The translations under genes were made by a program, and so were the position numbers. A stretch of DNA of 18,104 bases, taken from positions 1 through 18,104 of the forward strand of contig JAEYUE010000208.1 of the NCBI GenBank assembly GCA_023433655.1. The letters are read 5' to 3'. Below are positions 7,661-13,497 of this stretch, one piece after another. Within the stretch, counting starts at the first letter, position 1. Each line of letters begins with the position of its first letter. Under the pieces are notes generated by a model. That model ran no database searches. It saw only the letters and a program-made list of their open reading frames with translations, and had not been told where the DNA came from. This stretch comes from Pseudomonadota bacterium (GTDB lineage: Bacteria; Pseudomonadota; Alphaproteobacteria; Caulobacterales; Caulobacteraceae).

Positions 7661-9436
7661 TCAGGAACGTCGGGAGGTGGAAGCGGTTCCCAGGTCGGCG
7701 GGGTCGGTCGGCGTCACCGCCTCGGGGGTGGCGAAGGTCATGCGGGCGATGGTCCCGCCGCCGGCGGCCGGGACGATCTCGACCTCGCCCCGCAGCTGCT
7801 TGGCGAAGGCGCCCATGAGGGTGCGACCGACGCCGGCGCGGAACGTCTCGGTGACGCCTGGCCCGTCATCCTCGACCTCCAGCACGCTGCTCTCGCCCTT
7901 GACCTTGAAGCGGACCTTGAGCGCCCCGCCGCGGCCCGCGAAGGCGTGTTTCTGGGCGTTGGTCACCGCCTCGACCAGCCAGAGGGCCAGCGGGGCCAGC
8001 TTGTCCGGGTCGACGACGAGGGAATCGGCCTCGACCGACGAGGTCACCACCGGGCCGCGCCCCGCCTCGCTGGCCACCAGCTGCCCGACCAGTTCGGTCA
8101 GGAAGATGCGCGCGTCCGCGTAGCGCAGGTCGGCGCTCTGGTAGAGGGTCCGATAGATCAGGGCCAGGGCCGCGATGCGCTGGCGGGTGTCGCCGACCGC
8201 GGCCTTGGCCTGGGGGTCCGAGAGCGCGCGCTGCTGCATGGACAGCAGGGACGAGATGATCTGCAGGTTGTTCTTCACCCGGTGATGGATCTCGCGCATC
8301 AGCGCGTCCTTCTCGGCCAGGGAGGCGTTGAGGTCGGCGTCGCGGGTGGTGATGGTGTCGGCCAGGTCGTCGAGGGTGCGGGCCAGAACGCGGATCTCGG
8401 CCGGGGCGTTCATGGCCTGGACCGGACGGACCGAGAAGCGCCCGCGGGCGTAGATGGCCGCGACCCGCTCCAGATAGATCAGCCAGCGCACCACGATCCG
8501 CTCGGACACCCACATCACCGAGAGAAAGGCGATCAGCCAGGCCAGCAAGGGCACCAGCAGAGCGCCGACCGGATTCAGCCGCGCCCAGGACAGCAGTCCC
8601 GGCGCGGGGGCCGACAGCAGGGCGTAGACGTCGCGACCGGCGAGGGCGGCGCCGGCGTAGACGCGACGGCGGCCCTCGGCGTCGTCGGCCTCGAAGATGG
8701 CCGAGGCGTCGCGCCGCGCGCGCTCGACCCAGCCGCTGACGCCGCCGCCGCGGGCCAGGGCGAAGGCGGCGGGATCGGTGGCGGTGAGGATCGTTCCCTC
8801 GCCATCGGTCAGGGCGGCCTGGGAGCCCTCGGGCAGGGCGCGGTCGGCGATGTCAGGCTGGAGCGCCGAGAGGGGAATCACCGCGACCATGACGCCGTCG
8901 AAGGCGCCGAGTGGGCGTTCCAGCCGGATGGCCACGATCAGGCCGGGCATCTCGCCCGCCCGCACGGGGGCGCGGGCCAGGACGGTGTCCTCGCCATTGC
9001 GCAGCCTCTGGAACCACGGCGAGCGCCGGGCCTCGGTCAGCCAGACCGGCGCCGCGGCGCCCAGCGAACGCGAGGCGCAGACGGTCTCGCCGGTCGGCGA
9101 CAGCCGGGCCAGGCCCTCAAGGCCCTCGAGCCGCTGGACCAGCGCCGTGAGACGCGGTTCGCAGTACAGCTCGAGCGCCTCGGGCCGCAGGGCCTGCAGC
9201 AGCACGGTGGTGCTGTCGAGCCGACCCTTGACGCTGGCGGCGGTGCGTTCGGCGGCCAGTTGCAGGTCGTCGCGACGCTGCTGATCCTGGACGCGGAACT
9301 GGGCGTCGGCCTGGAAGGCGCCGAGGACGAGGATCGGCAGCAGGGCGACCGCCAGCGCCGCTCCGAGACGGAAGCGGATGCCATGGAACGGCGGCGGCGC
9401 CAGCCCCCGACCGAGCGCTCGCCCCAGCCGGACCAC
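7661..9436 (-). CDS. phyK: PhyK-like membrane sensor histidine kinase (HisKA_2/HWE type)
   Basis: A 591-aa kinase expected to phosphorylate PhyR on stress. Membrane segments lie at about 23-43 and 288-310 and flank a sensory domain of about 240 residues outside the cytoplasm. HAMP-like sequence follows (about 311-365). The HisKA_2 dimerisation helix is REIHHRVKNNLQIISSLLSM, with the phospho-acceptor at H384 or H385. The ATPase domain shows the N box EAVTNAQKHAF (E489, N493), the DDGPG motif at 523-527 and GRTLMGAF. Two sensor cysteines (C92, C120) stand out, because a periplasmic cysteine matters for signalling in Caulobacter PhyK. The start is GTG at 9436, one base after the ecfG stop. The order nepR-ecfG-kinase supports the PhyK assignment over generic HWE kinases. 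Confidence 0.9.
   Translation of the reverse strand: MVRLGRALGRGLAPPPFHGIRFRLGAALAVALLPILVLGAFQADAQFRVQDQQRRDDLQLAAERTAASVKGRLDSTTVLLQALRPEALELYCEPRLTALVQRLEGLEGLARLSPTGETVCASRSLGAAAPVWLTEARRSPWFQRLRNGEDTVLARAPVRAGEMPGLIVAIRLERPLGAFDGVMVAVIPLSALQPDIADRALPEGSQAALTDGEGTILTATDPAAFALARGGGVSGWVERARRDASAIFEADDAEGRRRVYAGAALAGRDVYALLSAPAPGLLSWARLNPVGALLVPLLAWLIAFLSVMWVSERIVVRWLIYLERVAAIYARGRFSVRPVQAMNAPAEIRVLARTLDDLADTITTRDADLNASLAEKDALMREIHHRVKNNLQIISSLLSMQQRALSDPQAKAAVGDTRQRIAALALIYRTLYQSADLRYADARIFLTELVGQLVASEAGRGPVVTSSVEADSLVVDPDKLAPLALWLVEAVTNAQKHAFAGRGGALKVRFKVKGESSVLEVEDDGPGVTETFRAGVGRTLMGAFAKQLRGEVEIVPAAGGGTIARMTFATPEAVTPTDPADLGTASTSRRS
7666..7690 (-). promoter_or_regulatory. EcfG-type promoter of the entericidin-like gene
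   Basis: On the minus strand, GGAAC (7690-7686), a 16-nt spacer and CGTT (7669-7666) match the alphaproteobacterial EcfG/SigT consensus exactly. The site overlaps the last codons of the kinase gene. Transcription would start near 7659, giving a leader of about 35 nt that contains the AGGAGA ribosome site. Confidence 0.8.
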
Positions 9437-9437
9437 C

Positions 9438-10046
9438 TCAGCCCCGGACGCTGCTCAGGCGATCGGCGTCGGCAAGGATGGAACGCATGGCGTCGCCGGC
9501 GGCGCGGCCGTCGCGGGCGTAGCCGCCGCGTTCGAGCGTCGCCTGCAGCGCCTTGCGGGCGCGCGACACACGGCTCTTCACGGTGCCGACGGCGCACTGG
9601 CAGATCTCGGCCGCCTCCTCATAGGCGAAGCCGCCGGCGCCGACCAGGATCAGCGCCTCGCGCTGTTCCTCGGGCAGGGTCGCCAGAGCCAGACGAAGTT
9701 CGTCCAAAGCGACCGGCGATTCCGGATCGTCGACGGCCACCAGGGTGCGTTCGGCCGCTTCCTGGTCCAGCTGCGACTGCCGCCACGAGCGGCGCTTTTC
9801 CGAATAGAACTGGTTGCGCAGGATCATGAAGGTCCAGGCCTTCATGTTGGTGCCCATCTGATAGCTCGCCCGGGCGTCCCAGGCCTTCATCATGGCGTCC
9901 TGCGCCAGGTCGTCGGCCGCCGTCGGGTCGCCGGTCAGCGTGCGCGCGAAGGCCCGCAGGTGGGGGATGAGCGCAACCAGCTCCCTCTTGAAGGCGGCGT
10001 CATCGGCGGAGGGCGGCTTGGGCGGCGAACTGGACACGCCGCTCAT
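9438..10046 (-). CDS. ecfG: ECF sigma factor EcfG (general stress response sigma; SigT in Caulobacter)
   Basis: A 202-aa sigma factor that directs RNA polymerase to GSR promoters. Region 2 is recognisable in RAFARTLTGDPTAADDLAQD and AWDARASYQMGTNMKAWTFM, followed by ILRNQFYSEKRR. Region 4 is LPEEQREALILVGAGGFAYE and AEICQCAVGTVKSRVSRARK. These are close to the EcfG (ECF15) pattern. The ATG at 10046 overlaps the nepR stop (ATGA), so the anti-sigma and sigma are translationally coupled. It is held inactive by NepR and released when phosphorylated PhyR captures NepR. The promoter before nepR has its own recognition pattern, so positive autoregulation is expected. Confidence 0.96.
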   Translation of the reverse strand: MSGVSSSPPKPPSADDAAFKRELVALIPHLRAFARTLTGDPTAADDLAQDAMMKAWDARASYQMGTNMKAWTFMILRNQFYSEKRRSWRQSQLDQEAAERTLVAVDDPESPVALDELRLALATLPEEQREALILVGAGGFAYEEAAEICQCAVGTVKSRVSRARKALQATLERGGYARDGRAAGDAMRSILADADRLSSVRG

Positions 10047-10240
10047 GCGCCGCTCCCGCCCGAGCGTTTGTCGGCCCGGCGGAGGATGTCGAGGAACTCG
10101 TCGGGAACCGGCTCGTTCACGACCTCGTCGAACATGTGCCGAAGCTTGACCCCGATCGCCTGCTGACGGAGGCGTGCTTCCTCGAGGGCGGATCCGCCCT
10201 GGGGCGGCGCCTTGCGGGAAGGTTTGGTATTGTCTGTCAT
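10043..10240 (-). CDS. nepR: Anti-sigma factor NepR
   Basis: A 65-aa protein beginning MTDNTKPSRKAPPQGG. The conserved NepR core follows: IGVKLRHMFDEVVNEPVPDE and FLDILRRADKR. This two-helix segment binds EcfG and, alternatively, phospho-PhyR. The ATG at 10240 is preferred because the conserved part is complete. An in-frame GTG at 10258 would add MAAVLS and cannot be excluded, because neither start has a good ribosome site. The stop overlaps the ecfG start by 4 bp. It heads the nepR-ecfG-kinase operon, which starts from an EcfG-type promoter. Confidence 0.93.
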   Translation of the reverse strand: MTDNTKPSRKAPPQGGSALEEARLRQQAIGVKLRHMFDEVVNEPVPDEFLDILRRADKRSGGSGA

Positions 10241-10285
10241 CGAAAGAACGGCCGCCACCCTGACGCTGTTGCTGCGATAGCCGGA

Positions 10286-10310
10286 AACGCCGCCCTTTGG
10301 CGAGGGTTCC
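10286..10310 (-). promoter_or_regulatory. EcfG-type promoter of nepR-ecfG-phyK
   Basis: On the minus strand, GGAAC (10310-10306), 16 nt and CGTT (10289-10286) match the EcfG consensus exactly. The predicted transcript start is near 10279, about 39 nt before the nepR ATG. It implies a positive feedback loop of EcfG on its own operon, as described in Caulobacter and other alphaproteobacteria. Confidence 0.88.
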
Positions 10311-10352
10311 TGGGTTACAGTGGTTTAATGCTCAAGCTTTGTCGCCAGCGCT

Positions 10353-10377
10353 GGAACCGTGGCCGATTTGATACGTT
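10353..10377 (+). promoter_or_regulatory. EcfG-type promoter of phyR
   Basis: On the plus strand, GGAAC (10353-10357), 16 nt and CGTT (10374-10377) match the EcfG consensus exactly. It is divergent from the nepR promoter, with 42 bp between the two -35 elements. The start of transcription would be near 10384, giving a leader of about 54 nt. Confidence 0.88.
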
Positions 10378-10437
10378 GACCCGGCCTGCACAGGTTCCAA
10401 TCTGATCGGGACCGCCTTCTTTGTCGGGGAATATTTC

Positions 10438-11232
10438 ATGAGCCTGCTGGCCCGTCTCGCGCCGCATCTGCCCTACGTGCGCCGGTACGCCCGCGCCTTG
10501 ACCGGCGACCAGACCACCGGCGACAACTATGTGCGCGTCGCGCTGGAGGCGCTGGCCGCGGGCGAACGTCAGCTGCCTGCGGACATGACGCCGCGGGTCG
10601 CCCTGTATCACGTGTTTCACGCCATCTGGGCCTCGACCGGGGCGCAGCTCGAGGACAAGAGCGGCATCGAGGGCCGCGACGACGCCTCGCGCCGTCTGAT
10701 GCAGATCGCCCCGCGGTCGCGCCAGGCCTTTCTGCTGACTGCGCTGGAGGGCTTCACGCCGTCCGAGGCGGCGCAGATCCTCGACGCCGACGCCATGGAC
10801 GTGGAGCGGCTGATCGCCGAGGCCCAGTCGGACATCGACGCCGAGCTGGCCACCGATGTGCTGATCATCGAGGACGAGGCCATCATCTCGGCCGACATCG
10901 AGAGCCTGGTGAAGGAGCTGGGCCATCGCGTCACCGGCACCGCCACCACCCACGACGAGGCCGTCGACGCCGTCGCCCGCCACCGCCCCGGACTGGTGCT
11001 GGCCGACATCCAGCTGGCCGACGGCTCGTCGGGCATCGACGCGGTCAAGGACATCCTCAAGCGGATCGACGTGCCGGTGATCTTCATCACCGCCTTCCCC
11101 GAGCGGCTGCTGACCGGCGAACGCCCCGAGCCGACCTTCCTGATCACCAAGCCGTTCCAGCCGGAGACGGTGAAGGCGGCGATCAGCCAGGCCCTGTTCT
11201 TCCATCCGTCGCGCCAGCGCGAAGCGGCCTGA
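10438..11232 (+). CDS. phyR: PhyR anti-anti-sigma response regulator
   Basis: A 264-aa protein with the PhyR architecture. The N-terminal sigma-like domain (about 1-130: LLARLAPHLPYVRRYARALT, and QAFLLTALEGFTPSEAAQIL as the region-4-like part) mimics EcfG. The C-terminal receiver domain starts at VLIIEDEAIISADIE, with acidic residues E145/D146, phospho-acceptor D190 in LVLADIQLADGSSGIDA, T218 in VIFITAFPERLL, and K238 in LITKPF. Phosphorylated by the kinase, it opens and sequesters NepR, freeing EcfG. It is divergent from nepR-ecfG, has its own EcfG-type promoter and ends at a strong hairpin terminator. Confidence 0.97.
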   Translation: MSLLARLAPHLPYVRRYARALTGDQTTGDNYVRVALEALAAGERQLPADMTPRVALYHVFHAIWASTGAQLEDKSGIEGRDDASRRLMQIAPRSRQAFLLTALEGFTPSEAAQILDADAMDVERLIAEAQSDIDAELATDVLIIEDEAIISADIESLVKELGHRVTGTATTHDEAVDAVARHRPGLVLADIQLADGSSGIDAVKDILKRIDVPVIFITAFPERLLTGERPEPTFLITKPFQPETVKAAISQALFFHPSRQREAA

Positions 11233-11254
11233 CGCGCCGACCTGGCCATACGTG

Positions 11255-11286
11255 AAAAGGCCCCGGTTCGTGGACCGGGGCCTTTT
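11255..11286. terminator. Bidirectional terminator between phyR and the 121-aa membrane protein gene
   Basis: The stem AAAAGGCCCCGGT / ACCGGGGCCTTTT is 13 bp and perfect, with a 6-nt loop. A-runs and T-runs on both sides let it work in either direction. It lies 22 bp after the phyR stop and 15 bp after the stop of the convergent minus-strand gene at 11302. Confidence 0.92.
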
Positions 11287-11301
11287 CTTATGCCGTGTCT
11301 C

Positions 11302-11667
11302 CTACCGGGCCGACGAAGGCTCGGCGGAGACGGTCGGGGCGTTCCGGTTGGGGGCCTCGCCGGTGGGGGGGCTGGTGGGCTCGCCGGTCGGCGTGGTCGG
11401 AGCGTCGGCGGCGGGAATCTCGACCGGATCGGTCTGGAAGGCGGCGGAGTCCACGGCCTGGCCGCCGTCGTTGGCGTTGGTGGCGGCGAAACCGCCCTGG
11501 CTGACGAACCACATGCCGAGCAGGAGGATGGCGACCGCGGCCAGCGAGACCAGCAGGAGGGTCAGGATGCGAACCCCGCCGCGGCCGCCTCGCACATACT
11601 GGGCCTCGACCGGGCGGCCCTCTTGGACCGCGTCGGCGGCCTTGTCGTGCGGTGATTCATGGGTCAT
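11302..11667 (-). CDS. Hypothetical single-pass membrane protein of the GSR locus
   Basis: A 121-aa protein of unknown function. Residues 1-32 are hydrophilic (MTHESPHDKAADAVQEGRPV) and basic before the membrane. A transmembrane helix spans about 33-55 (VRILTLLLVSLAAVAILLLG). The remaining 65 residues are low-complexity, rich in Pro, Thr, Ala and Glu, and probably face the periplasm. The ATG at 11667 has a GGGAGG ribosome site 7 nt upstream. An EcfG-type promoter 39 nt upstream of the start suggests stress induction, and the terminator shared with phyR closes the unit. I see no enzymatic motif. A structural or envelope role would be a guess. Confidence 0.82.
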   Translation of the reverse strand: MTHESPHDKAADAVQEGRPVEAQYVRGGRGGVRILTLLLVSLAAVAILLLGMWFVSQGGFAATNANDGGQAVDSAAFQTDPVEIPAADAPTTPTGEPTSPPTGEAPNRNAPTVSAEPSSAR

Positions 11668-11705
11668 GGCGGTCCTCCCGGCGGCAAGTTGCGCGATGCA
11701 GGGTC

Positions 11706-11731
11706 AACGCCCGCGCCAGCGGAGCCGTTCC
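11706..11731 (-). promoter_or_regulatory. EcfG-type promoter of the 121-aa membrane protein gene
   Basis: On the minus strand, GGAAC (11731-11727), a 17-nt spacer and CGTT (11709-11706) match the EcfG consensus, with one extra spacer base compared with the other four sites here. A spacer of 16 or 17 is accepted for this sigma group. The predicted leader is about 32 nt. Confidence 0.7.
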
Positions 11732-11769
11732 GGGCCTCGCCTGACACACGAAAAAAGTTCGCCGCAGAC

Positions 11770-11794
11770 GGAACCCGCCGCCGGGCGTCCCGTT
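11770..11794 (+). promoter_or_regulatory. EcfG-type promoter of the GsrN-like sRNA
   Basis: On the plus strand, GGAAC (11770-11774), a 16-nt spacer and CGTT (11791-11794) match the EcfG consensus exactly. No protein gene starts within 190 bp downstream. Instead a stem structure begins about 8 nt after the -10 element, where the transcript should start (near 11801). Confidence 0.82.
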
Positions 11795-11800
11795 ATCGGT

Positions 11801-11915
11801 CTGCGGAGGCGGCGACGCCCCCCCGACTTGAGACTGGCGAAAGCCGGTCTGTCGCCTCCGCGCCTCATTCTCGATGATGCCACTTCGGCGGGTCCCTTGC
11901 GGCCCGCCTTTTTCT
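11801..11915 (+). ncRNA. gsrN: Candidate stress-induced small RNA, GsrN-like
   Basis: A predicted transcript of about 115 nt from an EcfG-type promoter to an intrinsic terminator. The 5' half folds with a 9-bp outer stem (GCGGAGGCG 11803-11811 with CGCCTCCGC 11853-11861). An 8-bp inner hairpin follows (AGACTGGC 11831-11838, GAAA loop, GCCGGTCT 11843-11850, one G-U pair). Between them on the 5' side is an unpaired stretch with seven consecutive C (11818-11824), available to pair with G-rich ribosome sites. GsrN of Caulobacter is a SigT-dependent RNA of similar size that uses a C-rich loop to act on targets such as katG and is often found near phyR-ecfG. Homology is inferred from promoter, structure and location, not from an alignment. 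Alternative: a long leader of the downstream oxidoreductase gene. Confidence 0.72.
11887..11914 (+). terminator. Rho-independent terminator of the sRNA
   Basis: The stem GGCGGGTC / GGCCCGCC (8 bp, one G-U pair) with loop CCTTGC is followed by TTTTTCTTT. This is the best U-tract in the window. It lies more than 70 bp before the oxidoreductase start, so it would separate that gene from the EcfG promoter. Confidence 0.88.
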
Positions 11916-11944
11916 TTCCCGTGCGCTGGACAGGCGGTGCGGTC

Positions 11945-11959
11945 CGGGCATGATGCCCG
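11945..11959. promoter_or_regulatory. Possible operator before the oxidoreductase operon
   Basis: CGGGCAT-G-ATGCCCG is a perfect 7+1+7 inverted repeat 28 bp upstream of the oxidoreductase ATG. It could be a dimeric regulator site. No matching regulator gene is adjacent, and nothing beyond symmetry and position supports it. Confidence 0.35.
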
Positions 11960-11987
11960 TCCACAAAGAAAACTTGCGGAGATCTCC

Positions 11988-13010
11988 ATGGCTCGCGTCA
12001 ATCGGCAGTGGGTGCTGCGACAGCGCCCCCGGGGTCTGGTTCAGCCGGGCGATCTCGAACTGGTCGAGTCGCCGGTCCCCGCCCTGAACGAATCCGAAGT
12101 GCTGGTCCGCACCGTCTATCTGTCGTTGGATCCGACCAACCGCACCTGGATGAACGACACCGAGGGCTATCTGCCGCCGGTGCCGCTGGGCGGGGTGATG
12201 CGCGGCCTGACCCTGGGCGTGGTCGAGGAAACCCGCTCCAGCCGCTTCCGCGTCGGCGACGTGGTCACGCCGCTGTCGGGCGGCTGGGCCGACTATGCGG
12301 TGGTGCGCGAGATGGAGCTGCGCCCGGTGCACCGCGCCCCGGGGCTGCCGCTGACCGCCAACCTCTCGGTGCTGGGGATGACGGGCATGACCGCCTATTT
12401 CGGGGTCACGGACGTGCTCAGGCCCCAGGCCGGTGAGACCTTGGTGATCTCGGCTGCGGCGGGAGCCGTGGGCTCGATCGCCGGACAGGTGGCGAGGGCG
12501 CGCGGCGCACGGGTCATCGGCATCGCCGGCGGGCCCGAGAAGTGCCGCTGGCTGACCGAGGATCTCGGCTTCGACGCAGCCATCGACTACAAGAACGAGG
12601 ACGTCGGCGAGGCGTTGGACCGGCTGGCCCCCGACGGGGTCGAAATGAATTTCGAGAACGTCGGCGGCGACATCATGATCGCCGTATTCAATCGCCTGAA
12701 GACCCACGGCCGCATGGCCCTGTGCGGCCTGATCTCGGCCTACAACGCCACCAAGGCGCCGCCCTCGCCGAACTTCGGCCGGATCATCACCCACCGCCTG
12801 AACATCCAGGGTTTCCTCGTGCTCGACTATGCGCACCGGGCCCGCGAGATGGTCGCCGAGATGGGCCCGTGGCTGAACGACGGCACGGTCAAGTGGAAGG
12901 TCCATGTCGACGACGGGCTGGAGGGGGCGCTCGACTCCCTGAACCGCTTGTTCACCGGCGATCACGACGGCAAGCTGCTGGTGCGGGTGTCTGAGGAGCC
13001 CGCCGGCTGA
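11988..13010 (+). CDS. NADPH-dependent medium-chain oxidoreductase (curcumin/alkenal reductase type)
   Basis: A 340-aa zinc-free MDR-superfamily protein of the PTGR/CurA group, which reduces activated carbon-carbon double bonds with NADPH. It begins MARVNRQWVLRQRPRGL, and LSLDPTNRTWMND (46-58) is typical of this subgroup. The cofactor motif AAAGAVGSIAGQVA lies at 156-169, followed by GARVIGIAGGPEKC. The ATG at 11988 has a GCGGAG ribosome site. Upstream in-frame sequence to 11874 overlaps the sRNA terminator and is not used. The MaoC-like gene starts 10 bp after its stop, so they form an operon. The physiological substrate is unknown. Confidence 0.9.
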   Translation: MARVNRQWVLRQRPRGLVQPGDLELVESPVPALNESEVLVRTVYLSLDPTNRTWMNDTEGYLPPVPLGGVMRGLTLGVVEETRSSRFRVGDVVTPLSGGWADYAVVREMELRPVHRAPGLPLTANLSVLGMTGMTAYFGVTDVLRPQAGETLVISAAAGAVGSIAGQVARARGARVIGIAGGPEKCRWLTEDLGFDAAIDYKNEDVGEALDRLAPDGVEMNFENVGGDIMIAVFNRLKTHGRMALCGLISAYNATKAPPSPNFGRIITHRLNIQGFLVLDYAHRAREMVAEMGPWLNDGTVKWKVHVDDGLEGALDSLNRLFTGDHDGKLLVRVSEEPAG

Positions 13011-13020
13011 GGACCCGTCG

Positions 13021-13428
13021 ATGAGCGAACCGCTGCACGTCCATTTCGAGGATCTGGCCGTGGGCGAGGTCGTGCCGCTGGGCGCCTGCATGATCGATCC
13101 GGCCGCCATGGACGTCTTCGTCGAACGCTTCTCGCCGGGCTGGGACGTCTCGTACGGCGCGCCCGACGCCATGGTCTACGCCCTGTGGAGCCGGCTGTTC
13201 TCGGAGAAGGTCTCCGGCTGGGCCCAGTCCAAGGTGCTGGCCGTCGACGGCCTTCGCTACATGCGCAACCCGCCGGCCGGCGAGCTGATGCGCGGGCGGA
13301 TGACGGTGATGGGCAAGGATCCGGTCGGCGACGGCAAGGGCATCGTCATCGCCCAGCACGACCTGCTGGACGAGGCAGGGCGGCTGATCTTCTCCTGCCT
13401 GACGCGGGCGTTGCTGGCGCGCAGGTAG
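13021..13428 (+). CDS. MaoC-like hotdog-fold protein
   Basis: A 135-aa protein starting MSEPLHVHFEDLAVGEVVPL. The FEDLxVGE opening and the following VERFSPGW are the usual entry to MaoC-type hotdog folds (acyl-CoA hydratases). The D-x4-H pair expected of active (R)-specific hydratases is not seen: the corresponding stretch reads SPGWDVSYG with no histidine. Catalysis may therefore differ or be absent. It follows the oxidoreductase by 10 bp and is probably co-transcribed, which hints at acyl or carbonyl metabolism. Confidence 0.8.
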   Translation: MSEPLHVHFEDLAVGEVVPLGACMIDPAAMDVFVERFSPGWDVSYGAPDAMVYALWSRLFSEKVSGWAQSKVLAVDGLRYMRNPPAGELMRGRMTVMGKDPVGDGKGIVIAQHDLLDEAGRLIFSCLTRALLARR

Positions 13429-13444
13429 CGGGGGCGCAAGAGAA

Positions 13445-13472
13445 AGGGCGGCCCGCCGAAACGAGCCGCCCT
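13445..13472 (-). terminator. Terminator of sapC
   Basis: The stem AGGGCGGC / GCCGCCCT (8 bp, 12-nt loop) is followed on the minus strand by TTTCTCTTG. It lies 25 bp beyond the sapC stop and 16 bp beyond the stop of the convergent MaoC-like gene. The plus-strand side lacks a T-run, so it mainly serves sapC. Confidence 0.78.
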
Positions 13473-13497
13473 GATGCCTCCAGCCCTTGGCTTCAGA

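Noticed and set aside
7382..9829. 815-codon open frame on the plus strand
   Set aside because: It lies antisense to the kinase, ecfG and the entericidin-like gene. It has no recognisable domain and is low-complexity Gly/Arg/Asp, as expected for GC-rich mirror frames.
11874..11987. N-terminal extension of the oxidoreductase to 11874
   Set aside because: It would run through the sRNA terminator, and the extra residues do not match the family; the ATG at 11988 has a ribosome site and the conserved start.
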